Source: Panorpa germanica
Lineage: Eukaryota; Arthropoda; Insecta; Mecoptera; Panorpidae
Assembly: GCA_963678705.1 (NCBI GenBank)
Contig: OY783212.1
Coordinates: 4,588,001-4,652,000, forward strand
DNA length: 64,000 bases
Reading direction: 5' to 3'
Of the stretch, positions 1 through 12,700 are shown piece after piece. A program made the translations under genes and the position numbers. The notes under the pieces were generated by a model. The model made no database searches, was not told the origin of the DNA, and saw nothing but the letters and a program-made list of their open reading frames with translations. How positions within the stretch are numbered: position 1 is the first letter of the stretch; each line of letters starts with the position of its first letter.

Positions 1-163
1 CAAATATTTTTCATAAAATCAATCGACCTCCTGAATTAATATAGGTTTTAGTTTAGTAAAGACTAAAATAATATTTTCTGTTACGTTAAAATAATCGCTA
101 ATGAAATTGGCTTAAGTTACATACAAATTTATTTAAAAAATAATAATAATAATAAAATAATAC

Positions 164-272
164 CTTTTGTAACAAAATCAACGTGATATTTCATAACAAC
201 ATCTGGAGCGAAACGGTGAGACCACTGGCTTGGACTATACAATTTTTCTAAGTCTTCATTTTTATTATTCAT
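164..272 (-). CDS. KFase: Kynurenine formamidase, first coding exon (partial gene)
   Basis: This exon reads 36 codons plus one base from an ATG at 272 down to a donor (G|GTATTA) whose GT is at 162-163. The encoded start contains the run LEKLYSPSQW. That strongly resembles the conserved N-terminus of kynurenine (aryl)formamidase, an alpha/beta hydrolase that converts N-formylkynurenine to kynurenine in cytosolic tryptophan breakdown. The nucleophile and the rest of the catalytic triad would lie in exons beyond the left edge and cannot be checked. The ATG is the only plausible start: it precedes the homologous block directly and the sequence upstream (273-1500) shows no coding signal. A CAG acceptor near position 34 was tested as exon 2, but in the required phase it stops after a few codons, so exon 2 probably lies outside the window. 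Identification rests on about 30 residues. Confidence 0.6.
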
Positions 273-1520
273 ATTAATAAGAGTATTAAAAAGTTTTAAT
301 TAAGAGAAATCAAGCTTCCAATGCGAAACTTGGAACGACCTGAAATGAACTGGAGTTAAGAAATACCTAATTCAATGCGAAACCTAATAAGAACGTTAAT
401 AATAATGGTGTCGGATTACACGAGGCATTGCTATTGATCATTGATGGCCATAGTCCAAGGAGAACTAAGATGAAACTACTGATGCATAAATTTTAAGCTT
501 TTCTAAGTTTTTTAAAACTACCTTAAAGATAATTTGCATCTGCACCGCAATAATATTAAGAGTACATTAATATTTTTTACGGCGCCGCGACTTCTGTGTT
601 TTCGCATATACACCTCAGGAAAGGATTATTAAAAATAATTTTTTTTAGTATTCGGACATAATAACGCAACTATGTTTATTCATGTTAAATCAAATTTTTA
701 TCATTTCATTTGCCATTTTGATGACGCATTACTTTTCATTTAATTGTATAGATTATATTTGACCCGACCTTAATTTATCAGTTAGCATAATGTATACATA
801 GAGCCGATGTGCAAAACATCAAAGGTTAAAGAGGCTCTTAAGTGTAACCATACGTATTTGTATCATTTTTGCGTTATTTTCATAATTTTGTAATCGGGAA
901 TACGTTATATTACAAATAACATTTTAAAGCAAGATTTTCAAACAGAGAGGAACGAAGGTCCGCTAAATAAAAATAGAGATATAATTTCTAACAAATTATT
1001 TTTTTAAATTTAATTTATTTAACATAAACCTATTTCCGATGCTGAGTCCTATCCACAATGACCTCCTGCTAGGTAGACAGTATTTGTGATGTCGTGACCT
1101 CATATATTTGAACAACACCGCTGCCTGATAAGTTTATTATTATGTATGTACTTAATCAATTTAATTTAAAACAACCGAACCCTTACCGATTAAAATGTAT
1201 CTCTAGTCCGAGTACCGAACTCAAGCATTAATGCTCTTGCTCATTGTGTCGTCATTAAACTTTTTATTTATTAATGTCGTGGTTTTTAAGGATTTACTGT
1301 GTGCGAAATCAACACATTTTTATTTCAAATTTACTTGAAAGAATACAGAAATCAAAATTCCATTAAAATATATAAAATATGTAAAATTAGAATATTTTTT
1401 ATTTCTTTCGCATTCCAATATATAACATATTCTTATTGAAATTTATACTGTAGACATAAGCAATAATTAAATACCTGTTATAATATTAGTCTTTAGCTAT
1501 CAACGTGTATAAATATTAAA
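273..1520. other. Intergenic, no gene seen
   Basis: A+T-rich DNA upstream of the formamidase exon. No open frame above about 60 codons, no conserved protein signal and no clear repeat was found on either strand. It presumably carries the formamidase promoter, but no distinct TATA or initiator stands out. Confidence 0.5.
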
Positions 1521-1688
1521 ATGGATGATTTTTTTCTTAGACGATACTTTATTTATCAAGGAATGAAGGCAAATAAGGAAATCGATGCTAAAATCAATAG
1601 TGAAAAGGCTAGTAAAGCTATTACAGAAAATCATTTCTTATCGAAACTAAAAAGGAAAGGTATATTTTCACAGATACAAACATATTAA
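1521..1688 (+). CDS. Small ORF of 55 codons, unrecognised
   Basis: An ATG with adenines upstream (ATTAAAATGG) opens a frame of 55 residues beginning MDDFFLRRYF and ending in TAA at 1686-1688. The product is basic and looks helical, with lysines and glutamates spaced along the middle. There is no signal peptide and no known motif. A possible donor (AAAG|GTATAT) occurs after about 46 codons, so this could also be the first exon of a longer gene. I see no convincing downstream exon before the Daxx-like gene. It may be a true micropeptide, an exon or chance. Confidence 0.2.
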   Translation: MDDFFLRRYFIYQGMKANKEIDAKINSEKASKAITENHFLSKLKRKGIFSQIQTY

Positions 1689-2844
1689 TTAAAATAAAAT
1701 GTAAAACATATGTCTGTCTATATATGTATCTGGTCAATTTAAAAAATATATATCTATAATATAATATATATATTAATAAAACATCGTATTTTGCATAAAA
1801 TATATTTTATGTATCTCATTTATAATGCGATGTTAATATTTTATTTACGTAAGTATATTTTAATAACCGAGAATCTCCTCCTACTACGTTAGTATTAGAT
1901 TTTAGGGTGCCCTGGCATCATATATGTGTAAATAAAAAACATAATGCTCCGTTGCTTAATAAGTTGTATGATTATGATTATAAACCAGTTCAACTTAGAA
2001 AACAACCAAATCCACACACACAGTCAGTGGTTCAGTGAACTAACCCGGAGATGCAGCAGTCTGTCGCCAAGCATAGATGTTTTTGGTGAATGCAGCACCT
2101 ATTTCTTATTTTTTAATATACACTTTTATATTTTTTATGTAAAATATAAGTAACATTGTTTCATGGGAAGCAACCGTTATGGATAATGTTGATGAATCTA
2201 TTTTTTGCAAATGATCCAACATATTTGCGTGCTAACCGCTCTAAAAGTTCAACTACATTAAAATGACAATAAAACCAAATCTGAATAAAATAATTAAACT
2301 GAGCCAACGAGTACACCAGTGCATGAAGATGATATCCGATAAACAATAAGTTACATATATTTAAGGTTTATTTAAAATTAAAAAGTTTACCTGTTACATA
2401 ACATAACTATCTATATAAATTTGCGCTTTTTGGCGACAATAAATCTTTTCCTGCAAGATTATATAATGTATAAAAATATATAAAGTATATAAATACATTA
2501 ATAAAAGACTTTTAATATAATTGAAGAAATTTAAAATAATTTGCGTTAAAGTTCGGTAAATAACAAAATGTAATGTTAAGAAAAAATATTACGTTAAATA
2601 ATACATGAGAGTTAACGTCTGTGGTTAGAAAATAGTAAAACGAGCACTGAGTTCGAGCGAATATATTACATAATACAATCAATAAATTACAACTTTCTTA
2701 CAATATAATATATATAATGCAAATATACACTTAAAATTATTAGATTTGTTTCCATTATTTTAAATCTCCAACTATCAAAGAGTTTACTCATGCAAAAACA
2801 TATTTACAGTTGGTTCTTTTTATTCACTATCAAATAATATCACT
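1689..2844. other. Intergenic, A+T rich
   Basis: No supported gene. Short frames of 60-70 codons around 1944-2346 have no codon pattern or family resemblance. A possible poly(A) signal for the Daxx-like gene (AATAAA on the minus strand, near 2819-2824) lies only about 20 bases past its stop codon, so the real 3' end may be further left. Confidence 0.4.
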
Positions 2845-5660
2845 TTAATTATTGCTAATTAAACTGATATCATTATCAGATATGTCTTCTTCATCCTCCG
2901 CTACTTCTTCAGGCACAAGTTTCAATTCATTTTCAAGATTAACATACCTAAAAAGAAACAACAAATTTGAATAACATTTCACTGTATATATTTTGTTAAT
3001 CGGTTAGACTTGTGTTAGTGCTGACTGATTAAAAATGAAGTAACTAATTATACCTTACAGAAACAAGAACTACTAATATGTTAAGGTAAACTCATATTAT
3101 GGATGCAACTCAGTTAATGGATGTTTTTCTCAAAATTCCGACATCAATTAAGATACCGATCATATTTTGCCTTACCTGCTAATGATTTCTTGTTCTTTGT
3201 GGCAATATTCGTTTTTATTTTGTTCCAATTTGTTTTTCAAATCAATGTCATCAGATGCAGGATCTACAGACGTTCCAAGCATAGTTGAAACAGATTCATA
3301 ATAATCATTTTGTCGTCGTCTTTTTAACTCTTTTCCAACCTTCGTAAATGTATCTCGCGCTAAGATAAATAGGTTTAATAATATAAAATTTGTAAAGATT
3401 TCAGTATTGTCAGAAATTAGATAGGCCAGTCGAAAAGTCAGTGTTGTTTACATTTAAAATAAGTAATTTGTACAGGAGAATGTACAGAATTTATGAACTT
3501 ACCTATTATATCAATGTAATCATTTGATAATTTTAAGGAAAATTTTTGATTACATTTCTGAACACATTTGAGAACATCATGAAAATCTGGAAACTGTTTA
3601 GTCTTATATACAAAATTTTGTACAGCTCTATCAATTTGTGGATATTTTCCAGTAGAAAATGCTATTTTCCAATTTATAGCGCGTCCAGCGTCAGAGTTTT
3701 GATTTGTTAGTTCACAAATCATTTTATGTATCTTAAATATAATAAATTTGTTATACTTTTCCATATTTATATTTCTAGTTATCATAATACTTACTTTAAC
3801 AGATCTACGATGATAAAGATCCATTTGAATATAAGTAGAATTCTCTTCTTCTTCAAAATCCAGTTCAGCATTTTCCAATTCTTGAACTTTTTTCATACAT
3901 TGTTGTAATGCGTATTCTAATTTCTTTACTTGCTTATTTTTTCTACTTTTTACAATATCGGGCTTACTTCTCTTCATAAATTCTAAGACATCGTTTACAT
4001 AACTGAAGCATATTTTGGGATTACTTTCAATAGATTTCGTCTTGTCCTTAACTAATGCACAAAATTCTTCAGATTCAGCAAATGTAGCATCCATTTTTTT
4101 ATAATATTTGATAAGTTTATTGTTTATTATAAGTTCTGTTTTTTCATCACGATCTGCTTCTCTTAATACATTTAAAAATTCAGTAAAAATTGGACTTATA
4201 ACTGTGATACTAGATGTTTCATTATCTGTTATTGGTGTTGGATGGTTTTGATTATTATATTCTGTATCATGCATCATTGATTTATTTGAATCAATAGCTT
4301 CAGTAGCAGCTGGTGCAGTCTCTGAAATTAAAACTGTGTTAAAGATGACAGAAAAAGTTATAAGATAATTTATTTGATCTCTTATTTTATTTAATGTCTA
4401 AACTTCAAAGAATTTGCTTAAATAATATTCTTTTTAGTTCTCGACATTTAATGTTTTTGGTGAATAATTTATATTTAAATTTAGTTAATTTATGTGTGTT
4501 TAGCTGAATGTGTGTATCTATTCTACCTAATGTATTCGATAAATGTCAGAAGACTATGTGATACTAATATAAAACCATAAATGAGTTTACTTCACGACTA
4601 TTACAGTATTTATTTCTTGGAGATCCTAAGAAATAAACATTTTTACGTCTACTCAAAAGGTGCAGACTTACTTTCATCACTGGATGTTAAACTTGAAACG
4701 CTCGTACTATCATCTTCATGCCTAAATGTACTTGTTGATTCACTTTTATTATTTAATTCAGATGTAGTATTAACAGGTTCTTCTCTTATACTTGTTTTAG
4801 AGGGAGAAATAACCAAACATTTTGGATCATCAGAATCATCAGTAATATCAATTACGGTATCGAACAACACAGATTCCTTTAAGGAATTTACTGTTTTTGA
4901 AAAAATTTCTGTTTTTGCACTCTCTTCAATGTTATTATTTTTTACTGCGTTCGAACATTTTATGGGACTTATTTCAATAATATCTTTTTCCATTTTAACG
5001 ACGTCTTTTACATTTTTGGGTTGACACATTTTGACTTCCTCTGGATCCAGTTTTATCTTTTTGGATACATTTGAATTTCTCTGCATAGCTATTTTTCTTT
5101 TGATTATTTCTGTTATTGGTTTTCTTAAGCTCATCGTACTAACAATAACAGGGAAAGGCTGACATTTCTGGAACATAATAACATTCTTTTAACTTAAACA
5201 TTATTATAATGAATTTAAAAAAATACATTTTGAAGCTCAATTTTAACGAATATACATCACATCATATGACTAACTACATACTATATAACTTTTGCGCTGT
5301 AGCGTACAATTTGTAACTACATAACTCTACAAACAAACAACTAAAACTATGAATTAAGGTATATTAAAGCATATCCACTTTCGTCAATAATAAGATAAGC
5401 ATCAGAAATACGCAATGTAAAATAAAAATAACATAACCACAAATAAATATTTATAAACATACTTCTTATGACTTTCTCTTGGTCTCAAGAATATTATATA
5501 TATATATATATGTATATACATATACAAATATTTTTAATTAATATCTACTAATATATTGTCAGTATTATTTATAAACAGATCACTTTGTCAAATAATAAAA
5601 TACCTCTTTGGGTTCTTCTTCATCTGAAGATCCTAACGAAATAATATCTTCATTATCCAT
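2845..5660 (-). CDS. Daxx: Daxx-like histone chaperone, six exons, 531 aa
   Basis: Coding exons on the minus strand are 5604-5660, 4672-5167, 3795-4321, 3503-3731, 3176-3359 and 2845-2947. All introns are GT/AG, phases join exactly, and the total is 532 codons including TAA. DAXX is known as an H3.3-H4 chaperone and SUMO-binding corepressor in the nucleus. Residues 1-19 begin MDNEDIISLGSSDEEE, a hydrophobic-plus-acidic SUMO-interacting motif at the position of the N-terminal SIM in vertebrate DAXX. A second SIM-like run (VIDITDDSDD) lies at about 124-133. From about residue 226 a helical block with the motif SEEFCALV matches the DAXX helical bundle. About 305-497 matches the histone-binding domain (ELDFEEEENS, FPDFHDVL, and GKELKRRRQND at the start of the last helix). 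The C-terminus is acidic (EDEEDISDND) and much shorter than in vertebrate DAXX (740 aa). The intron at 3732-3794 is only 63 bp and stays open in frame, so retention would add 21 residues. Confidence 0.85.
5493..5526. repeat. TA-rich microsatellite
   Basis: Alternating TA run with interspersed GTATAC steps, inside the first intron of the Daxx-like gene. Likely polymorphic simple repeat. Confidence 0.7.
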
Positions 5661-6590
5661 AACTTTTTATGCAAATCAACTATCTGTAAAGATAATAAAC
5701 ATTAGATTGTTTTCAGAATTAATTTTATCAATTTTTTTATATTTTAAGACTACTTTGGACTATTTTAAGAAAACAAAAAAACTGTATGACGGAACATCAA
5801 ACGAGTACTGTGTCGCTTTCTCTCGTTCGCTTCTAGCGAACCATTCTAGCGTTTTGACTAATTTTAACCAGAGAAATGAAAGGTAATATAATATATTTGA
5901 ATGTTAACACCAGTTAAAACACTAACAACATTACAAACAAAGTCTACCTTTCGCTTTATTTATGATTTGTTCAGTTTAAAAGCACGTAGAATTGTATAAA
6001 TGAACTGCTTTTGACCCGTTTGCTGAATGTGTGTAGTCTTTGGTGTGTTCTATAAAGCAGACAGTCCAATAATTTTTCTAATGCTCCTAGTGCAGATTTA
6101 GCCATTTCGTACGTACGAAATCAGAAACAAGAAAACCATTCTTATCTTTAGTTATTATTTCAAACTATATTTAGCTAGATATTATTACATGTTTGTGAAT
6201 GTGTATCCGGAAGCATTGTTCGCAACTTGAATCAAAATTTATTCGGAAATTGTATTTGTAACCCAAATTGTTCGTATCTAGAAGCGTTCGTAATCCGAGG
6301 CATCACTGTATACGGACGGATATATATCCTCAACTTTCAGTTTTTGTAAGAAAACTTTGAATGTAACTTTCATAATAAACAATATAAGAAAATTAATTAT
6401 TCTATAATAATAATAATAGCCAGATTATTGACCATATTTTAATAATGTTTTTTAAATAAATATCTATAATTAAATTACGTTTGCATGGATAGTAAATTAT
6501 ATCAAATAATATGGTTTCATCCATTTCGCTATTTGTTATCTTTTTAAAACTTTATACATGTACTGAATACAGCCCAGCAGATAGTCGCTC
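5661..6590. other. Divergent intergenic/promoter region between Daxx-like gene and Cip4
   Basis: About 0.9 kb separates the Daxx-like ATG (minus) from the inferred Cip4 5' UTR (plus), so both promoters should lie here. A small palindrome (GTTCGCTTCTAGCGAAC) sits about 170 bp upstream of the Daxx-like ATG. No TATA box is obvious for either gene. Nothing else is identifiable. Confidence 0.4.
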
Positions 6591-6752
6591 TCAGTCGCTC
6601 TTGTGCGTAGCTTCATGTAAGATAAGCCGGCCATGTTGTATTTAGTCATTAGTGACGAGTTTTAGTAAGTGAAGAACTGCTGTAAACTATTTAACAAATG
6701 TTTAAACAATATTAAAGTGTTTTAAATAATTGTGTTAAGTGTTTTAAACATA
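6591..6752 (+). promoter_or_regulatory. Cip4 5' leader: possible initiator and three uORFs
   Basis: A TCAGT initiator-like pentamer at 6591-6595, in a relatively G+C-rich patch, is the best candidate transcription start. Between it and the Cip4 ATG are three upstream ATGs, each closed before the main start: a start-stop ATGTAA at 6615-6620, an 11-codon uORF (with stop) at 6633-6665, and a 6-codon uORF at 6698-6715. The start site is inferred. If transcription begins further downstream, fewer uORFs remain. Confidence 0.3.
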
Positions 6753-9700
6753 ATGAGCTGGGGTACAGAATTATGGGTACGTAGGGCTTTAATATTATTT
6801 TATTATTAATTATAACATCATGACTCGCCCTGTCGTTTAGAATGTAGTTGTTTGTATATGTTATTGAAATGAAATATCCATTCTAAGATACCTGAGAGAC
6901 ATGATTTGAAGACTTTATATTTGCCTCGGGGCCAATAACTGTCCCCCTGAATTTCGTAAAATTCCAAAAGTTTGGTTGCAATTATACCTGCAATTTGAAT
7001 CATTACTTTTGCTTTAAATTAATTTAACAGGTGTATCTTCATATTATTTAAATATTCAGTTAAAAATAAATTTTCAAAATAAGATTTAATAACTTCTATT
7101 GCTATTAATAAATATCTATTTTATTTAATGATAATATTCTTTAATGCGGCATAAATTTAAGTCATCTGTCATTTTTACATGCGTCTTTGCTTTTATTTAA
7201 ATGGTTTTTTATTAAATATTTCCTAATCATTGTCTTCTATTTAAGAGAATTCCAGTGATATTTGGAAAGTGACTAAAGTGACTTAATATATTTGTTTGTA
7301 AAAATATTGACCATGCTACCCTTGAGTAGCACGGGGATGGATTTACCTCTTGATTTGGATGACTAATGCACAACCAACCACACCCCCACATGTAAAATAA
7401 ATTCAATTCTAAATTTCAATAAAATTTTTGTATTAATCATTATATCAAATATAATATTTGCCTGTCTGTTATAAAAATATTTAAAAATAATCTTACCAAG
7501 CGATTAAATGTGCATATACGTCAATCAATTCATGTCAATCAGTTACTTGTTACTTTAATAATAGTGAATTGCCTGCAATCAGTTAATTTATAATTTATAT
7601 TAATAAATTATCTAAATACTTTCTTTCAAAATTTATTCAAGTTCAATTAACTGTTCTTTCTATAAATGATTTTTGTTAAAAACAAAACACAATCGGTTTC
7701 CCTAGTAACAACTTTATACTCATAATAAATCTCAATAGATCTACTCTTTTTATATGTAAAAAGGCTGTCAATTTTCGATTTATCTTAAATGTTACTTAGT
7801 ATTATGTGTTTGCACTAACTAATACATCATTTATGGGTTTTATTTCATATTATTAATTAAAAATTACATTTCTTTTGTAGATTGATATTTACTAAAAGCT
7901 TTGATATAAAATTTTACTTTTGGGTTTGAGTATTTAAAATCTTTTACGTATGTGTGATCTTCTTTAACATAAATGCTTTATTAAAATATAATATAAATAT
8001 TAATGATGTTGTAAGTACGCATATGTCGCACTTACCTTTTATTTTTAATGATATTAAATGTTAATTATGTAATAGAATTATATTATGTAAACAGTTTTTG
8101 TATTAGTATTAAGATTGTAAAGAATAATTATTTAAGTTTAGCGCTTATAAATATTGTCTCTGGTTTGTGGAGATTAATATTGATTTAATGCTGGTAATTC
8201 AGTATTGGCGTTCTGTGATGTGAAATAAATTATTATATATTAAATTGCACAAGACGCTGAAAGCCAGTCTTCTCCTGAGTCTCAAAGCAAGCATTACTAT
8301 TCGCAACTTCGTACGTATTGAATAGTGAGCACATTTCAACTATTAATTAAATTATAACACTATAGAATTACATTTTGTTTTATATCTGTCATCTTCGTTA
8401 ATCTAATAAAATACTATTGTAATTAAGTAAGCAGATATAATATTACAACGAATAAATGATATATTTTAATAAAAGTGTTTGTATTAATAGTAATAAAAAG
8501 ATACTAATTGTTCAACCGTCGCATGTCGCAACGAGGTTACTTTAGACCGCTCAAGTATTCTCTAATTGCAACAATACACCGTCTGAACAAGAATCCTTAT
8601 TAATCATCTTAAGAAAGATATTCGATTACTACTGTAATTGGTGTTGGAAGTCGTCAACTGAAGAATCTACTACCAGAAGCTAGCATCCCTGCAGAATGTA
8701 CTAGTAAGCTGAGTAATCTCCTCCAGAACGACAAGACGACACAATTTTACAACATTGGTGTCAGGTGGGGTCTCGAAGAGATATTCCTACACATAAATAT
8801 CCAAGAGGTACGCCCAAAATTTTTTTCTATATATTCTACACCTGGATGCAGATCAATTATTCTGGATACCACTACGTCGATCGATTATTTCCAAGATTGC
8901 CGAAGAGTACGAGATAGAACGTCAATTCATCTGTATTTCACATAATTTTTCTACAAGTCCGGTGGATGTAAAACAACAGCCCGCTGAACCAGAAAAAAAG
9001 AAATCTTTTGCCCCCAGCGAATGGATGGATGCTTCTAGAACAAATGGAATAATCTAAACTGATGTTAATCGTTTCCAGAACCCTGCACACAGCTGTACAT
9101 AGATCAAAATCGAAAGTTTTTTTTGTTAAGTATAATAAGACAGTATCTTTTTATCTTGTATACAATTATTATCATAAATTGATAATTGTATTTTTTTCTA
9201 TTAGTAGCATCCTTGTAGTTCATTGAAGCTATTATTTTTTAGTATTATATTCAATACTTTTGAATATTTGCTATAACCTATCTATTAGTAGCATCCTTGT
9301 AATTCATTGAAGCTATTATTTTTTAGTATTATATTCAATACTTTTGAATATTTGTTATAAAATAACAATTTTGTAGCATCATTGTTCAATATTTTTAGTA
9401 TTATATCCAATACTTTTGAATATCTACTATAATATTTCCTATAATTGTTTCTACAATTATATTAATTCATGTTTAATATTTTTAGAACATCTTTATGAAC
9501 GAGAAAGAATTTTGAAAAGGAGAAGTAAAGAGCTGAAGCAGTTAGATAGCAGTCTGTTCAATCAGAGAGACTACCTTCCTGTTACAACTGCGGTGTCTGA
9601 GCCCCATCGGAAATTTCCTGTGAGTTACTGTTTTCGCTAGCAATTTTTCCTTGTCAGAATCCTATTTTTCGGAGAGTCGTTTATTGGTACAAAATAATCT

Positions 9701-12700
9701 TTAGTCTGTATATTATATATAACTTTAATTAAGTACTATGGCACCGAACGTTCATTCACTCACACTAGTTGAGAATACAATCAATCTAATTAATGAGTTT
9801 TCAAAAAATCTAGAAGTCCAATCAACATCCTTAACAATAGTTGAATTAAAAATCAAAAACTTAGACAAAGCTTGGGTTAAATATAGTAGTATCGTAGAAG
9901 CATTGCTTCCAACTCTAAAAAATGAAGAAGCTTCGGCTATCGTTAGTAAGTCTATAGAAGTTGAAAGTATTTATGACGACACTCTTATTTACTTGTTGAA
10001 CTATAAGCAAACATTTGAGAATGATACACATATTGTAGACGACTCAAAAAGTATAGATTCAATAAAAAATCTGAACTTAAGTCCAATGCAACTAACCGTT
10101 TTTGATGGAGAATATATTAATTGGCAAAGTTTTATGGAATTATTTACAAATTTAATTCGTAATAATAGTAAACTATCAAGCATTGAAAAAATGCATTATT
10201 TAAAGTTAAATTTGTCAGGAGAACCACTCAAACTCATAAAGAATTATCCTTTAACAAATGATAATTACGAAATTGTTTGGAACATCCTTTGTAAACGTTA
10301 TGATAACAAGGTAGCACTTATTGAAACCTGTTTAAACAATTTAATAAACTACAATGTTATACGTTTAGAGTCCGAAATCAATATCAAAAAACTACTAGAT
10401 GAAATTAATGAATCGATTAGAGCATTAACCGAATTGGGGATATATTCTAATCATTCAGATTTTATGTTAATACATATTTTAAAGACCAAATTAGATTTTA
10501 ATTCGTCAAAGGAATGGGAAAACAGAAATAATTCTGAATTACCAACCTTAAATGAATTTACAGAGTTTCTGGAGAGACGGTGGCGCAATCTAGAAAGAAG
10601 AAGGCATATTAAAGTCAAAACATATCCAAGCGTTCCTAATTCTAATAGTAAACCAGTTTCAAGCAAGCAAATTCCTAATAAGGTCGAAACAAAAACTAAA
10701 AATTTGTTCTGTAACCATTGTAAGAAAAGTGGTCATACAGAAAAGTATTGTTTTATTAAGAAGGAAAATCTAGATACGGGTAACCCTATTGCTCAAGTTA
10801 ATACTTGTAGGGAGGCCACAATTTTATCAGAACCTTCTACTTGTTGTGAAAGATCGAAACATCTTATATCTGATGGTTCTCAAGTATCTTTTACTAACAA
10901 GACACAACACAATTCAAATAATGAATTATGTTTTTTTTATGATTTTGATGAGATCAATACGGGTAATTTACAAAATAATAATGATATTCTAAGTTTTGAC
11001 AGTAAAAATAAAAATGTTAAGGCTAAGCAAACAGTTGACACTATCCAATTCAAGATGGTCGCAGCCAAAGCTAAAACCGTATCATTTTTATTAGATACTG
11101 GTTCTCAAATCTCCTTGATTAAACAAAATATTTTAAATAACAATGTCAGAATTAATAATAAATCTAAAATTCTATTGAAGGGTATTTCTGAAGGCACGCC
11201 TTATACCTTAGGTTCACTGAAAACTTCTATAATTTTAGATAGTAATAAGTCGAAACAAACTTTACAGGTTGTGTCAGAAAATTTCCCCATTAAACACGAT
11301 GGAATTATAGGGTTAGATATTTTACGGAAACTAAATGCAGTAATTAATCTAAAAATGAACAGTGTACAATTCTCAGAATGTGGCAAAGTAATTGAGCTCC
11401 CACTTATAAATATAAACAATATCGTTTTACCAGCACGTACGAGGAAGATAATTCCTATGTCAGGTTCTACAGTAGGAGTTTGTGTAGCCAGGGAATTGTT
11501 ACCTGAAGTTTTTTTAGCTAATGCATTAATCAAGCCCGTCAAAAATATTTTCTATATTTCAATAATAAATTCTTCAATAAAAAATATAATACTTAGTAAT
11601 TTCAAACCGAATATCATACCGATAGATCAATTTAGTATTTACCATTTTTCAAAATCAAGTCCTAACAACCGTAAGGAACTTTTATTAAACAATTTAAATC
11701 TTTCACATGTCAATTCAGAATTAGTAACAGAATTAATAGAAATCTGTGACAGCTTTAATGACATATTTTTTTTACCGGGAGACAAGTTATCTTGTACGAG
11801 CGCATTAAGTCATAAGATAAAGATTAATTCTTCTAAACCCGTTAACGTTAAACCGTATCGATTGCCCCATGCGCAAAAAGAGATTGTGGAAAAGCATATT
11901 CAGGAACTGTTGGTCAACAACATAATTGAAGAAAGCGACTCACCCTATAACGCACCTTTATTAGTAGTACCAAAAAAACCAGATGCGTTAGGTAATAAAC
12001 AATTCCGCGTAGTAGTCGATTTCCGTAAACTTAACGAGCAGACAACAAGTGACGCCTATCCTTTGCCTCTTATACATGATATACTGGACCAACTTAGTGG
12101 TGCAAAATTTTTCTCTACCCTTGACTTAGCAAGCGGTTTTCACCAGGTCCCTATGCTTCCCGAAGATAAAGAGAAAACAGCATTTAGTGCGAACTTTAAA
12201 CACTATCAATTTGTAAGAATGCCATTCGGACTTAAAGGAGCCCCCCCCATGTTTCAGAGACTTATGTCTCACGTTCTCACAGGTTTGCAAGGAATAGATT
12301 GCTTAATCTATCTGGACGATGTAGTCATTTTTGGAAAAAACATTTCTGAGCACAACCAAAGATTAAAAAACGTTTTTTCTAAATTACGGGAACATAATTT
12401 GAAGCTCCAACCATCCAAATGTAACTTTCTACATAAAGATTTGATTTATTTAGGTCACGTTATTAATGAAACAGGTATTCTACCAGATCCTTCTAAAGTA
12501 GAAGCAATAAAGAATTTCCCCATTCCAAACAGTCCTAAACAAATTAAAACATTTTTGGGTATGTCCGGTTATTATCGCCGACATATACCGCATTACGCAG
12601 AGATAGCCAAACCACTATATAATGCAGCAAACAGTAATGTTAAAGTATTAGAATGGTCAGACCAATGCGACGAATCATTTAAAACTTTAAAAAATAAATT

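Noticed and set aside
1-34. Possible exon 2 of the formamidase after an ATTCAG acceptor
   Set aside because: In the phase required by exon 1 it meets a stop after about seven codons and shows no family match.
4581-5024. 147-codon plus-strand frame over the Daxx-like gene
   Set aside because: It is the reverse of Daxx-like exon 2. The minus strand has matching splice sites and homology.
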